Of a DNA stretch of 14,271 nt, positions 8,362-14,271 are shown piece by piece. Made by a program: the position numbers and the translations under genes. The stretch is from Goniomonas avonlea (Eukaryota; Cryptophyceae; Goniomonadida; Goniomonadaceae): assembly GCA_003573635.1 (NCBI GenBank), contig QUTJ01031655.1, positions 1 through 14,271 of the forward strand. Reading direction: 5' to 3'. The notes below the pieces were generated by a model, which did no database searches, was not told where the DNA came from, and was given only the letters and a program-made list of their open reading frames with translations. How positions within the stretch are numbered: the first letter of the stretch is position 1; each line of letters begins with the position of its first letter.

Positions 8362-8676
8362 TGTCCACATTTATATGCAAGATCCAGTAATCTGTCGCAA
8401 GTGCACGGAAAATTTGTCTTCACTGGAGGTGCTGACCCACCACGGTCGGCACAGATCGAATTCAGTCGGGTGGCCTTGGAGACGTACAAGTGGGAGGGCC
8501 CACTTGGCTACATTCCACAGCTATTGATGCTGATGCTCTTTGCGCCTAAGATTCAAGACAAGTTGCAGTGGCAACTGGTTTTTGACTGCAAGAAGTCCAA
8601 ACTCAATGAGTGGACCTGTCCGGCTTCCGTGTCTAACGCGGAGGTCGACGACACGATCGACATCACTACGCCGTAG
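8362..8676 (+). CDS. Unrecognised plus-strand ORF, possibly a terminal exon
   Basis: The frame is open from 8362 (after a TAG) to a TAG at 8676. It has no ATG in the first part, so it is either a terminal exon or uses an internal start. The product includes HGKFVFTGGADPPRSAQIEF, then ALETYKWEGPLGYIPQLLML, a basic stretch FDCKKSKLNEW, and an acidic end EVDDTIDITTP. The mixed composition is protein-like. The ORF starts only about 30 bp from the upstream exon of the minus-strand gene and runs away from it, a divergent arrangement. Domain and function are unknown. Confidence 0.4.
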   Translation, partial: CPHLYARSSNLSQVHGKFVFTGGADPPRSAQIEFSRVALETYKWEGPLGYIPQLLMLMLFAPKIQDKLQWQLVFDCKKSKLNEWTCPASVSNAEVDDTIDITTP

Positions 8677-8769
8677 TCGAACGCCATGTAGGGCATGTGG
8701 TGTGTTTCCCCCAACCCAATTCAAACAAATGCAGCGGTGTGACTCTGGAGAGAGAGTGCTGGAGGGAGG

Positions 8770-8832
8770 TGTGTGTGTGTGTGTGGGTGTGTGGGTGTGT
8801 GTGTGTGAGAGAGAGAGACGGAGTGAGAGAGT
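8770..8832. repeat. (GT)n then (GA)n microsatellite
   Basis: A GT/GGGT run of about 40 bp changes to a GA run of about 20 bp. Two copies of ATTGGCATATTC follow at 8836-8847 and 8862-8873. Confidence 0.95.
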
Positions 8833-8899
8833 GGGATTGGCATATTCTATCATCATTGTAAAATTGGCATATTCGATGCATACACCCCTGTGCATGCAG

Positions 8900-8940
8900 C
8901 AGCCATGCGCCAGCTTGTGATCTGGAGTTCCTCGGACAAG
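8900..8940 (+). CDS. Possible 41-bp micro-exon before a GTGAGT donor
   Basis: GACAAG/GTGAGT at 8941 is one of the strongest donor matches in the window, and CATGCAG ending at 8899 could be the acceptor. One frame (HAPACDLEFLGQ) leaves phase 1 and would join in frame to an acceptor at 9198. Another frame contains ATG at 8905 (MRQLVIWSSSDK). Support rests on splice signals only, so this is tentative. Confidence 0.3.
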
Positions 8941-9175
8941 GTGAGTGTGTTAAGAAGTTTCTTGTGTTGTAACTTGTTGGTTAGAAGGTGAAGAACACCC
9001 ACACTGTTGCCCCACAAAATTGGGCTTTGAAAAGAGTGATGTAAACTCACGGATGCATTAAACGCGATTGCCGAGCCAGCGACTCCCCCTGTGGGGGGTT
9101 TCGACTTTTTTTGGTTGCAAGTTGATCCATGGTGTTTCCATACAATAATTCATGCTGTGGGTGCTTCGCTTCCAG

Positions 9176-9300
9176 GGTGTGTCCTCACTCGTCAGCAGGC
9201 ACCTCCCTTGCACATCTGGACACTGTGAGCACGACGGCACAGGGACTGCTCGCCTCCCTTGTCACCAAAGTGGAGGCTGGTGTCTCCATCGTCACACGAG
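9176..9300 (+). CDS. Exon of the CCDC142-like gene, upstream of the recognised domain
   Basis: TCGCTTCCAG ending at 9175 is the probable acceptor; a second one ends at 9198. The frame reads VCPHSSAGTSLAHLDTVSTT, then AQGLLASLVTKVEAGVSIVT. The exon ends at ACACGAG/GTGCGA in phase 1 at 9300. That single leftover base joins exactly with the two-base start of the exon at 10712 to make a glycine codon, so the two read continuously. The segment is Leu/Val/Thr-rich and helical. I assign it to the CCDC142-like gene by phase and strand, not by recognised residues. Confidence 0.5.
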
Positions 9301-9814
9301 GTGCGAATAAACGACCCAAGAGAGCCAGTTCAATGGAACGGCGCATGTGTGCAGCACGACCAGGGATGTGAGTTGGAGCTAGAGCAAGGGAGAGGGGGGG
9401 CTCAACTCAATGTAGCAGCCAATTGTGAATCTGGTGGGTTAAGATGGTTGAAGAGAGGGGGAGGAGGGAGTGTGCGCGTGATGTGTGCGTGATTGGGAGA
9501 GGCTCCAAGCGCTCTATTCAATGCTCTGTTCAGTCTCTGTGTCCTCCTGTGTTGAACAAACTACTCTGAGGTTGCTGCAAGGTTGTGTGCCTTTGCTTGG
9601 GCAGTGTTACAAGCTGTTCTGATCATCGGACTTCTCGCTTGACTCGCACTCGCATGAACGAAACGAATTGCTCGATAACTACGCATGACCTCAATCTCAA
9701 TAACAATGGATATCTGTGTACAACAATTGTGTCGCTAGAGGATAAACGATGAGCTATAGTGATTGCAAATGGTGCAAGGGTCCCAACGGCTGTTGAGAAC
9801 ACATGTCGGTGCTT

Positions 9815-9945
9815 GGAGGGTGAGGGCCAGGGACAGGGACAGAGACAGGGTGCGGGAGAGGGAGAGGAAGAGGGAGAGGGACAGGGACAGGGACAGACGG
9901 GGACAGACGGGGACAGGGATGGGGACGGGAACAGGGAGAACTAGG
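9815..9945. repeat. G-rich (GGGACA)n minisatellite with quadruplex potential
   Basis: Runs of GGG separated by three to five bases repeat many times on the plus strand, especially at 9868-9936 (GGGACAGGGACAGGGACAG and similar). Four or more G-tracts with short loops fit a G-quadruplex motif. The block lies in the intron between the exons at 9300 and 10712. Confidence 0.85.
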
Positions 9946-9996
9946 GGGAGCCTTGGGTGAGTGAATGTCACGGATTGGGTGCACTGGCAGTGTGAT

Positions 9997-10140
9997 GGTG
10001 CATGAGTGTGCCGGTGAGGGTGCATGAGTATGAGGGTGCATGAGAGAGTGCATGTGCAATGAGTGTGAGGGTGCATTCCAACTGAAGTGTGATTGCATGT
10101 GTGAGGGGTAGTGTGAGTGCCAGTGGGAGCCAGTGAGTGT
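9997..10140. repeat. GAGTGTGAGGGTGCAT minisatellite
   Basis: Imperfect units of GGTGCATGAGTGTGAGG type. Their complement (CACCCTCACACTCAT) resembles the unit of the large minisatellite at 11.56-12.69 kb, so related repeats lie in opposite orientation on either side of three exons. Confidence 0.75.
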
Positions 10141-10449
10141 GGGTGGGAAGGAACTTGAAGTAACCAAGAGAGTTCAGTCACATTCACCCACTCACACCCA
10201 CACTCAACACACTCGCTCACACTCCAAGGACAGGTACCGGGAAAGGGAGAGAGGGGGGCGGGTGCGGTGAACAAAACTCTGACTGCGTCACAAAGTGACA
10301 GCCAGAAACAAAGACAGACAGCTTGTGTATGTGTGGATCTGAGAGTATATGTGCCTCTTCCATTGACCAGCACCCTAGGGTGCTTTGATGCTCGCACCAA
10401 GAAATTATGGGGTGGCTCTCGCGATACTCAAGGTGAAAAACTGCTCTGA

Positions 10450-10680
10450 AAGGCTGGTCGCTCCGCCGTTTCTACGGTTTCCCTGGCTCTCCTCTCTTCC
10501 CGCCCTCCCTCCCTCCCTGTTTCCCTTTCCCAGTCTGTCCTCTTCACTCCTATAATGGGATTCAGCACCCTCCTCCTCCTCCCTCCTATAATGGGATTCA
10601 GCACCCTTCCTCCTCTTCCCTCCTCTTCCCTCCCTCCTCTTCCATCCTCTTCCCTCCTCTCCTCTTCCCCCCTCTGACGT
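10450..10680. repeat. Pyrimidine-rich tract with a 25-bp direct repeat
   Basis: More than 85% C and T on the plus strand, with TCCTCTTCCC units. Inside it, a 25-bp block (CTCCTATAATGGGATTCAGC plus ACCCT) occurs at 10547-10571 and again at 10583-10607. The tract ends about 30 bp before a strong acceptor at 10711 and could form triplex (H-DNA) structures. Confidence 0.85.
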
Positions 10681-10711
10681 CGTCATGCTCTATTGACATG
10701 CAATCCAACAG

Positions 10712-10860
10712 GTCCTGGAGCTTACACCACCAAATTACTGGCAGACTTATTGCAACCAGCAGCTGTGGCATTGCGGGGCCTGTGCGTGCCGTCGCAGCGA
10801 GCTCTCCTCCCGGCCATGCTGGGGGCTTGCATTGACACGCTCTGCTCCCACCTGCTTGCG
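10712..10860 (+). CDS. CCDC142: Exon of the CCDC142-like gene (start of recognised domain)
   Basis: The acceptor is GCAATCCAACAG ending at 10711 and the donor is GCG/GTACTC at 10861, phase 0. The frame reads PGAYTTKLLADLLQPAAVAL, then RGLCVPSQRALLPAMLGACI and DTLCSHLLA. CCDC142-family C-terminal domains, as I remember them, have a Tyr followed by a helix with Leu-x-Pro, a Gln-containing helix, then a helix leading into a short strand. This exon followed by the next one fits that order. The family is poorly characterised, so I give no biochemical role. Past the donor the frame turns into Pro/Ser/Phe repeat, which supports the exon end. Identity with the family is inference from pattern memory, not a database search. 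Confidence 0.65.
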
Positions 10861-11103
10861 GTACTCCCCTTCTTCACCCCTGTTTTTCTCCTCCCCTTCG
10901 CTCCTGTCTTGTCCCCCCCACCCTCTTCGATCCCTTTCTCACCCCCCCCCCCTCCTCCTTGCCTCTCTGTCTCTATCCCCTCTCCCCCCGCCCCCTCGCT
11001 TTCTCAAGTTGCTCAAGTTGCTCTGCCTCGTCCTGGCCTCTGCTCCCCCATCCCAGTCTGGTTGATAGTCTGTTCAATAGTGTTTGACCACACACGGCAC
11101 CAG
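10861..11103. other. Intron with pyrimidine-rich tract
   Basis: A 243-bp intron between two phase-0 exons. Bases 10865-11020 are strongly C/T rich (TCCCC and TCTCC units). The acceptor is CGGCACCAG ending at 11103; another CAG at 11131-11133 would shorten the next exon by 30 bp in the same frame. Confidence 0.6.
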
Positions 11104-11208
11104 ACGCGAGGGATTTCTCTTTCCGGTGCGCAGGTGCTACAGCATGACCACCGCGCTCTGGCGGAGTGGGTCACAACATGCGAGCACTTATCTCCAGACC
11201 TGCGCCAG
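11104..11208 (+). CDS. CCDC142: Exon of the CCDC142-like gene (core of domain)
   Basis: Exactly 35 codons, phase 0 at both ends. It reads TRGISLSGAQVLQHDHRALA followed by EWVTTCEHLSPDLRQ. The motif I/F-S-x-x-G-A-x-Q/L-x-x-x-D-x-x-x-V/L-x-x-W-V/I, with a later S-P-x-x-R, is how I remember the conserved centre of CCDC142 domains. It occurs here at the right distance after the preceding exon. The donor is CGCCAG/GTGATG at 11209; after it the frame becomes a Met-Gly repeat from a small minisatellite. A shorter form starting at the acceptor ending 11133 is possible but would lose the ISLSGA segment. Confidence 0.65.
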
Positions 11209-11210
11209 GT

Positions 11211-11264
11211 GATGGGATTGATGGGAGTGATGGGAGCGATGGGAGTGATGGGAGCGATGAAGAG
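11211..11264. repeat. Short minisatellite, GATGGGAGT/C units
   Basis: Five or six 9-bp units directly after the donor at 11209. Each unit is in register with the reading frame, so the open frame continues as Met-Gly repeats if the intron were retained. Confidence 0.8.
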
Positions 11265-11474
11265 GTGATTGGGAGATGGGAGTTCTGGCAGTGAGATGGG
11301 AGTGAATATTGCATCCTGTGCTAGTCACAACATTGTGGGTTGGGGTTTGAAGATAGGGGTGTTTTTTCTTCACAGGCTGAAGAGGTTCTCTCACACGCAA
11401 CCTCTCTAGCTTAGGAAGCAAGAGCACCACACTCGTGAGCGTGTTGTCGCAGCTAAGTGACAAGCCTTCCACAG

Positions 11475-11555
11475 GTACTGCAGGTTTTGCCACAGTTAAC
11501 TCGCCTCGAGGCTGTCTGCAAACTGCTCTCGGCTCGCACGCTGTCTCCTGAGGAT
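11475..11555 (+). CDS. CCDC142: Exon of the CCDC142-like gene (end of domain)
   Basis: The acceptor is AAGCCTTCCACAG ending at 11474. The frame (VLQVLPQLTRLEAVCKLLSA, then RTLSPED) continues in phase 0 from the exon ending at 11208, giving LSPDLRQ-VLQVLPQLTRLEAV. This fits the family pattern of an Arg-containing helix followed by a second helix ending in LL. The donor is GAGGAT/GTGTGTGC at 11556, a weak match whose position is inferred from where the minisatellite begins. The last 38 bases of the exon plus the donor are duplicated at 11791-11827. Confidence 0.6.
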
Positions 11556-12060
11556 GTGTGTGCTCTCACCCTCACACACCTCATCACTGTTCTCACCCTC
11601 ACACACTCATCATTGCTCTCACCCTCACACACACACACACATCGCTGCTCTCACCCTCATACACTCAGCACTGCTCTCACCTGCACACTCATCACTGCTC
11701 TTGGCACACACACACTCATTATTGCTTTCACCCCCTCATCACTGCTTTCAACTCACTCTCACTCACATCCTCATCACTGCTTTCACCCTCGCAAACTCTC
11801 TCGGCTCGCACGCTGTCTCCTGAGGATGTGTGTGCTCTCACCCTTACACACCTCATCACTGCTCTCACCCTCACACACTCATCATTGCTCTCACCCTCAC
11901 CCTCACGCATCACTGCTCCCACCCTCATACACCAAGCACTGCTCTCACCTCATCACTGCTCTTGGCTCACACACACTCATTACTGCTTTCACCCTCACAC
12001 CCGCATCACTGCTTTCAACTCACTCTCACTCACATCCTCATCACTGCTTTCAACTCACTC
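11518..12060. repeat. About 272-bp tandem duplication carrying an exon end and donor
   Basis: The block starting GCAAACT at 11518 is repeated from 11791. The second copy has lost one G near its start. Both copies contain CTCTCGGCTCGCACGCTGTC, the GAGGAT/GTGTGTGC donor and the following CTCATCACTGC repeat array. The second copy continues to about 12050, with further ACTCACTCTCACTCACATCC repeats. The copy at 11791-11826 is a potential decoy exon fragment. Confidence 0.85.
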
Positions 12061-12690
12061 TCACTCACATCCTCATCACTGCTCTCACTCCACTGCTTTA
12101 GCCCCCACTCTCATCACTCTCACCCTCACAAACTCATCACTGCTCTCACCCTCACACACTCACGGTCACACACCTCATCACTGCTTTCACTCTCACACCC
12201 TCATCACTGCTCCCACCCTCTCACACTCATCACTGCTTTCGCCCTCTCACAATAACCTCTGCTCTCACCCTCACACAATAACCACTGCTTTCACCCTCAC
12301 AATAACCACTGCACACACTCATCACTGCTCTCGGCTTGCGCACACTTGTCGCTCCTGTCATCCTCACACCCTTATCACCACTTTCACCAGCACTCTCACC
12401 CTCACACTCTCATCATTGCTCTCACCACACACACTCATCACTGCTTTCACACACACACATCCATCACTACTTTCACCCTCACACACTCATCACTACTCTC
12501 ACCCTCATCAACTCATCACTGCTCCCACCCTCACACAATCATTGCTGCTCTCGACTCCCACACACACATCACTGCTTTCACCCTCACACCCTCATCACTA
12601 CTTTCACCAGGTCACTCACCCTCACCCATCACTGCTTTCAGCCTCACACACTCACCAGCTCTCACCCTCACATCCTCATACAAACCAGGC
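11556..12690. repeat. Large intronic minisatellite, CTCATCACTGCTCTCACC-type unit
   Basis: About 45 imperfect units of 18-27 bp, built from CTCATCACTGCT, CTCACCCT and CACAC. The plus strand is almost free of G apart from the CACTGC in each unit, so the strand bias is extreme. Open frames run through it for hundreds of codons in several frames because stop codons are absent from the unit. I do not consider them genes. It forms most of the intron between the exons at 11555 and 12892. Confidence 0.9.
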
Positions 12691-12891
12691 TTCCATCACC
12701 ATCCCCCATGTGCAACAAAATTCACTGATCCAGCCTCATTTCACCTGACTCACCCATTATTACTCGCCTGAATCATGCTGAGTTCACCCAAATTTACACA
12801 AATTTCTTGTTTGCTTGGAGATTATTTGCCCACAAAAGCCAGTGACCAACTATTGGTGACCTTGAACCAAACCACCAACACTCTCTCTCAG

Positions 12892-12975
12892 ATACATCGG
12901 TCGCCGCTCGCTGATGCGGAATTGTGGGCACAGCGACGGAAGAGTTCTGGCAGCTTCAGCTTTTGTTCACGATAG
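12892..12975 (+). CDS. CCDC142: Likely terminal exon of the CCDC142-like gene
   Basis: A pyrimidine-rich acceptor (CACTCTCTCTCAG ending at 12891) starts a phase-0 frame, matching the phase-0 end of the exon at 11555. It reads IHRSPLADAELWAQRRKSSG, then SFSFCSR, and stops at TAG 12973-12975. In the family as I remember it, the domain ends with a motif of the type E-x-W-x-x-x-R/L-R. AELWAQRRK at this place is consistent with that. The exon is short, so this is weaker than for the exons at 10712 and 11104. No polyadenylation hexamer (AATAAA) is seen directly downstream. Confidence 0.5.
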   Translation: MHRSPLADAELWAQRRKSSGSFSFCSR

Positions 12976-13826
12976 CCCTGTGCCACCATTGCCAGTTCTG
13001 CCATTCTCTGTGGTGATTGTAGCAAAGGTGCAGGTCGTTTGCGACACCAGCATGTGCGAACTTGGCATAATGTCACTGTTGGTGAAATCATAATGGTAGT
13101 CAGCTGTTTGCTAATGTGAGCTGTGGCCACTGTTACAGGTTGATGATATCATATGAATGACAAATCATCCCTCCAGCGAGCCTTCAGTGTGCTGCTTAAT
13201 GACAGGCTCTCACTGCTGTTATGCTCAAGGCTGCCACCCTGTGACAGGTTAATTGTCAGGACCATGTACCATTAAACCTGAACTTTTCTCTGCCAGTGCT
13301 TGATATTTCACCCTGAACCCCCACCAGGGCCCACCCAGAGAAATTAACCAATCTGCACTTATCTGGTCTTATCTGGTCTTATCTGCTGATCTGGGCAAAT
13401 TTTCAGGGCGAAGAGGCAATTTTCCCTGTGAGCATGAAAAATGAAATTGATAGCAAGCCATGTGCACTTCTGTGCATGCACACTTCGAACTCATATGCAT
13501 TTGACCTCTGACATTACCAGTGCTCTGTTGCATCCAAGTGATAGCTCTATTGTATCCAGTGCATGGTCTTTGAAGTGAATCATATTGTTCAGTTCTCATT
13601 GAAAATTTCAAAAAAGAGTAAAATATCTGACTCTCCTGTGGAGACACACATATGAACGGACCAAACCCTAAGGGGACATGAGGAACCCCCGATGGGAAAC
13701 TTTTCATATGAAAGAGGGACTGATATGACGAGCAATCTATCTAGGTTCTGGCGTTAGGACACCACTTGTCACTTATGACCTGACTAGTCTGACTTGTGAT
13801 TTTGACATTGCTGGATAATATTGTCT
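12976..13826. other. Region without a supported gene
   Basis: Probably 3' flank of the CCDC142-like gene. It is AT-richer, with no recognisable protein on either strand. It contains three copies of CTTATCTGGT/C at 13358-13385 and an inverted CATATGAA pair near 13650 and 13706. Confidence 0.5.
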
Positions 13827-13899
13827 CGGAAGCGAGCCATGTCGTTGAAACTCAAGCAAAGCCACCTGAAGAGTCCCTTGGTTGGGACAAAACCGAAAA
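13827..13899 (+). ncRNA. Degraded hammerhead ribozyme homologue (inverted copy)
   Basis: This strand aligns with the minus strand of 14262-14190 over about 70 bp, sharing GGAAGC, TCGTTGA, ACTCAA, CAAA and CCTGA. The core keeps CTGAAGA (13866-13872) and a perfect five-base-pair stem II, GTCCC (13873-13877) with GGGAC (13884-13888), around a six-base loop. The next core block reads AAAA (13889-13892) where GAAA is required, and the cleavage-site GGTC is replaced by CGAAA. It is therefore probably an inactive relic. Confidence 0.65.
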
Positions 13900-14070
13900 G
13901 TCCCTTGCGTTGGTCAGGATCGTCGGTTCCTTTTCCTCCGGGTGGCACGGGCACCGTTGCCCCCACCCGGGGTCGTGTTTTTGCTTCAGCGACGCGTCCT
14001 CCATACCTACTAGGCGTTCTAAGCAGTCCTCGTGGTACTGCATGCCGCACTCCGTCGTGTTGCCCACCCG
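13852..14070 (-). pseudogene. PHD-like fragment between the inverted hammerhead copies
   Basis: The minus-strand frame after a TAA at 14073 reads VGNTTECGMQYHEDCLERLV, then ASLKQKHDPGWGQRCPCHPEE, and stops at 13852. C-x4-YH-x2-C is the centre of a PHD finger, and a later Cys-x-Cys could be the last pair with one residue lost. Upstream of the stop the same frame still looks coding (RIWLARKCFSEECF), so the stop may be a mutation. This resembles the PHD-like relic at 3730-4309 in kind but I could not align them. The final third overlaps the inverted hammerhead arm and is probably not coding. Confidence 0.4.
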
Positions 14071-14166
14071 TTAGGGTAGTCTTTTTGAGGTTGCGAAGCA
14101 CTCTTCCGAGAAGCACTTCCTAGCCAGCCAGATCCGAATGGNACGCTGGAGGTTNTTNGAAGCAAA

Positions 14167-14250
14167 GGTCACTCAAACTGGTTTATTCCGCGACCGGTTT
14201 CGTTCCTAACCAGGGAACTCGTCAGGCGGTTTGGTTGAGTCTCAACGACC
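14167..14250 (-). ncRNA. Hammerhead ribozyme, type I, minimal stem III
   Basis: Read on the minus strand, all core parts are in order. CTGACGA is at 14225-14219. Stem II is GTTCC (14218-14214) pairing with GGAAC (14206-14202) around a seven-base loop. GAAA is at 14201-14198. Stem III is only the palindrome ACCGGT (14198-14193). The expected cleavage site is GGTC, after C14192. Stem I closes with GCGG (14191-14188) pairing with CCGC (14229-14226), then an internal loop, then TTGAGT (14176-14171) with ACTCAA (14240-14235), and GACC (14170-14167) with GGTC (14250-14247). Type I hammerheads with very short stem III are known from Penelope-like retroelements and retrozymes, where they process transcripts. 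With so short a stem III, activity may need two copies in tandem or as a dimer. Confidence 0.8.
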
Positions 14251-14271
14251 TTGCTTCCAAGGTGAGATATC

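Noticed and set aside
9735-10400. Minus-strand ORF of 221 codons with long Leu-Ser repeats
   Set aside because: The frame follows the GGGACA and GAGGGTGCAT repeats read in antisense.
10405-10686. Minus-strand Arg/Glu/Gly-rich ORF with repeated GAESHYR
   Set aside because: It is the antisense reading of the pyrimidine tract and its duplicated 25-bp block.
11556-12690. CRISPR-like array
   Set aside because: Units are variable in length and sequence, with no constant repeat or unique spacers, in a eukaryotic context.
11558-12748. Long plus-strand ORF of 396 codons rich in His, Ser, Leu and Thr
   Set aside because: It is a translation of the minisatellite, whose unit lacks stop codons; several frames are equally open.
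13650-13680. Single AACCCTAAGG resembling a telomere repeat
   Set aside because: Only one copy is present, so it is not evidence for a telomere or interstitial telomeric array.

Overview
The window looks like draft nuclear DNA from a eukaryote. It has spliceosomal exons bounded by GT..AG sites, one intron end with a CTAAC branch-like motif, small exons separated by long introns, many minisatellites, decayed transposons, and N bases at 7413, 14142, 14155 and 14158. I see no bacterial operon, ribosome-binding site or CRISPR array. The lineage cannot be fixed from sequence alone; a protist or an invertebrate are both possible.

The best-supported gene is a plus-strand multi-exon gene whose last exons (about 9176-9300, 10712-10860, 11104-11208, 11475-11555 and 12892-12975) join in one reading frame. 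Together they resemble the C-terminal domain of CCDC142-family proteins. Candidate exons at 1341-1627, 2331-2453, 2682-2815, 3173-3298 and 3348-3474 lie on the same strand. They could be the 5' part of the same gene or a different gene, because not all phases agree.

Between 3.5 and 9.1 kb lies a mixed accessory block. It holds a broken zinc-finger/PHD-like reading frame (3730-4309, +), a frameshifted IS630/Tc1-like (DDE_3) transposase relic that has lost two catalytic residues (about 5208-6168, +), and an unrecognised minus-strand multi-exon gene with at least one frame break (8333 to 6870, with a further cysteine-rich frame at 6848-6567). An unrecognised plus-strand ORF follows at 8362-8676. 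If the two sets of plus-strand exons are one gene, this block sits inside a single intron of about 5.7 kb.

Introns of the CCDC142-like gene carry strongly strand-biased tandem repeats: G-rich blocks at 9.8-10.1 kb, pyrimidine blocks at 10.45-10.68 and 10.87-11.0 kb, and a roughly 1.1-kb (CTCATCACTGCTCTCACC)-type minisatellite at 11.56-12.69 kb. That minisatellite contains a roughly 272-bp duplication carrying a copy of the end of the preceding exon with its splice donor.

The most striking element is at the right edge. The minus strand at 14250-14167 has every core feature of a type I hammerhead ribozyme with a minimal stem III. An inverted, degraded homologue lies on the plus strand at 13827-13899. 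The two face each other across about 270 bp. This suggests an end of a Penelope-like retroelement or a related ribozyme-bearing element, and the spacer carries another PHD-like fragment.
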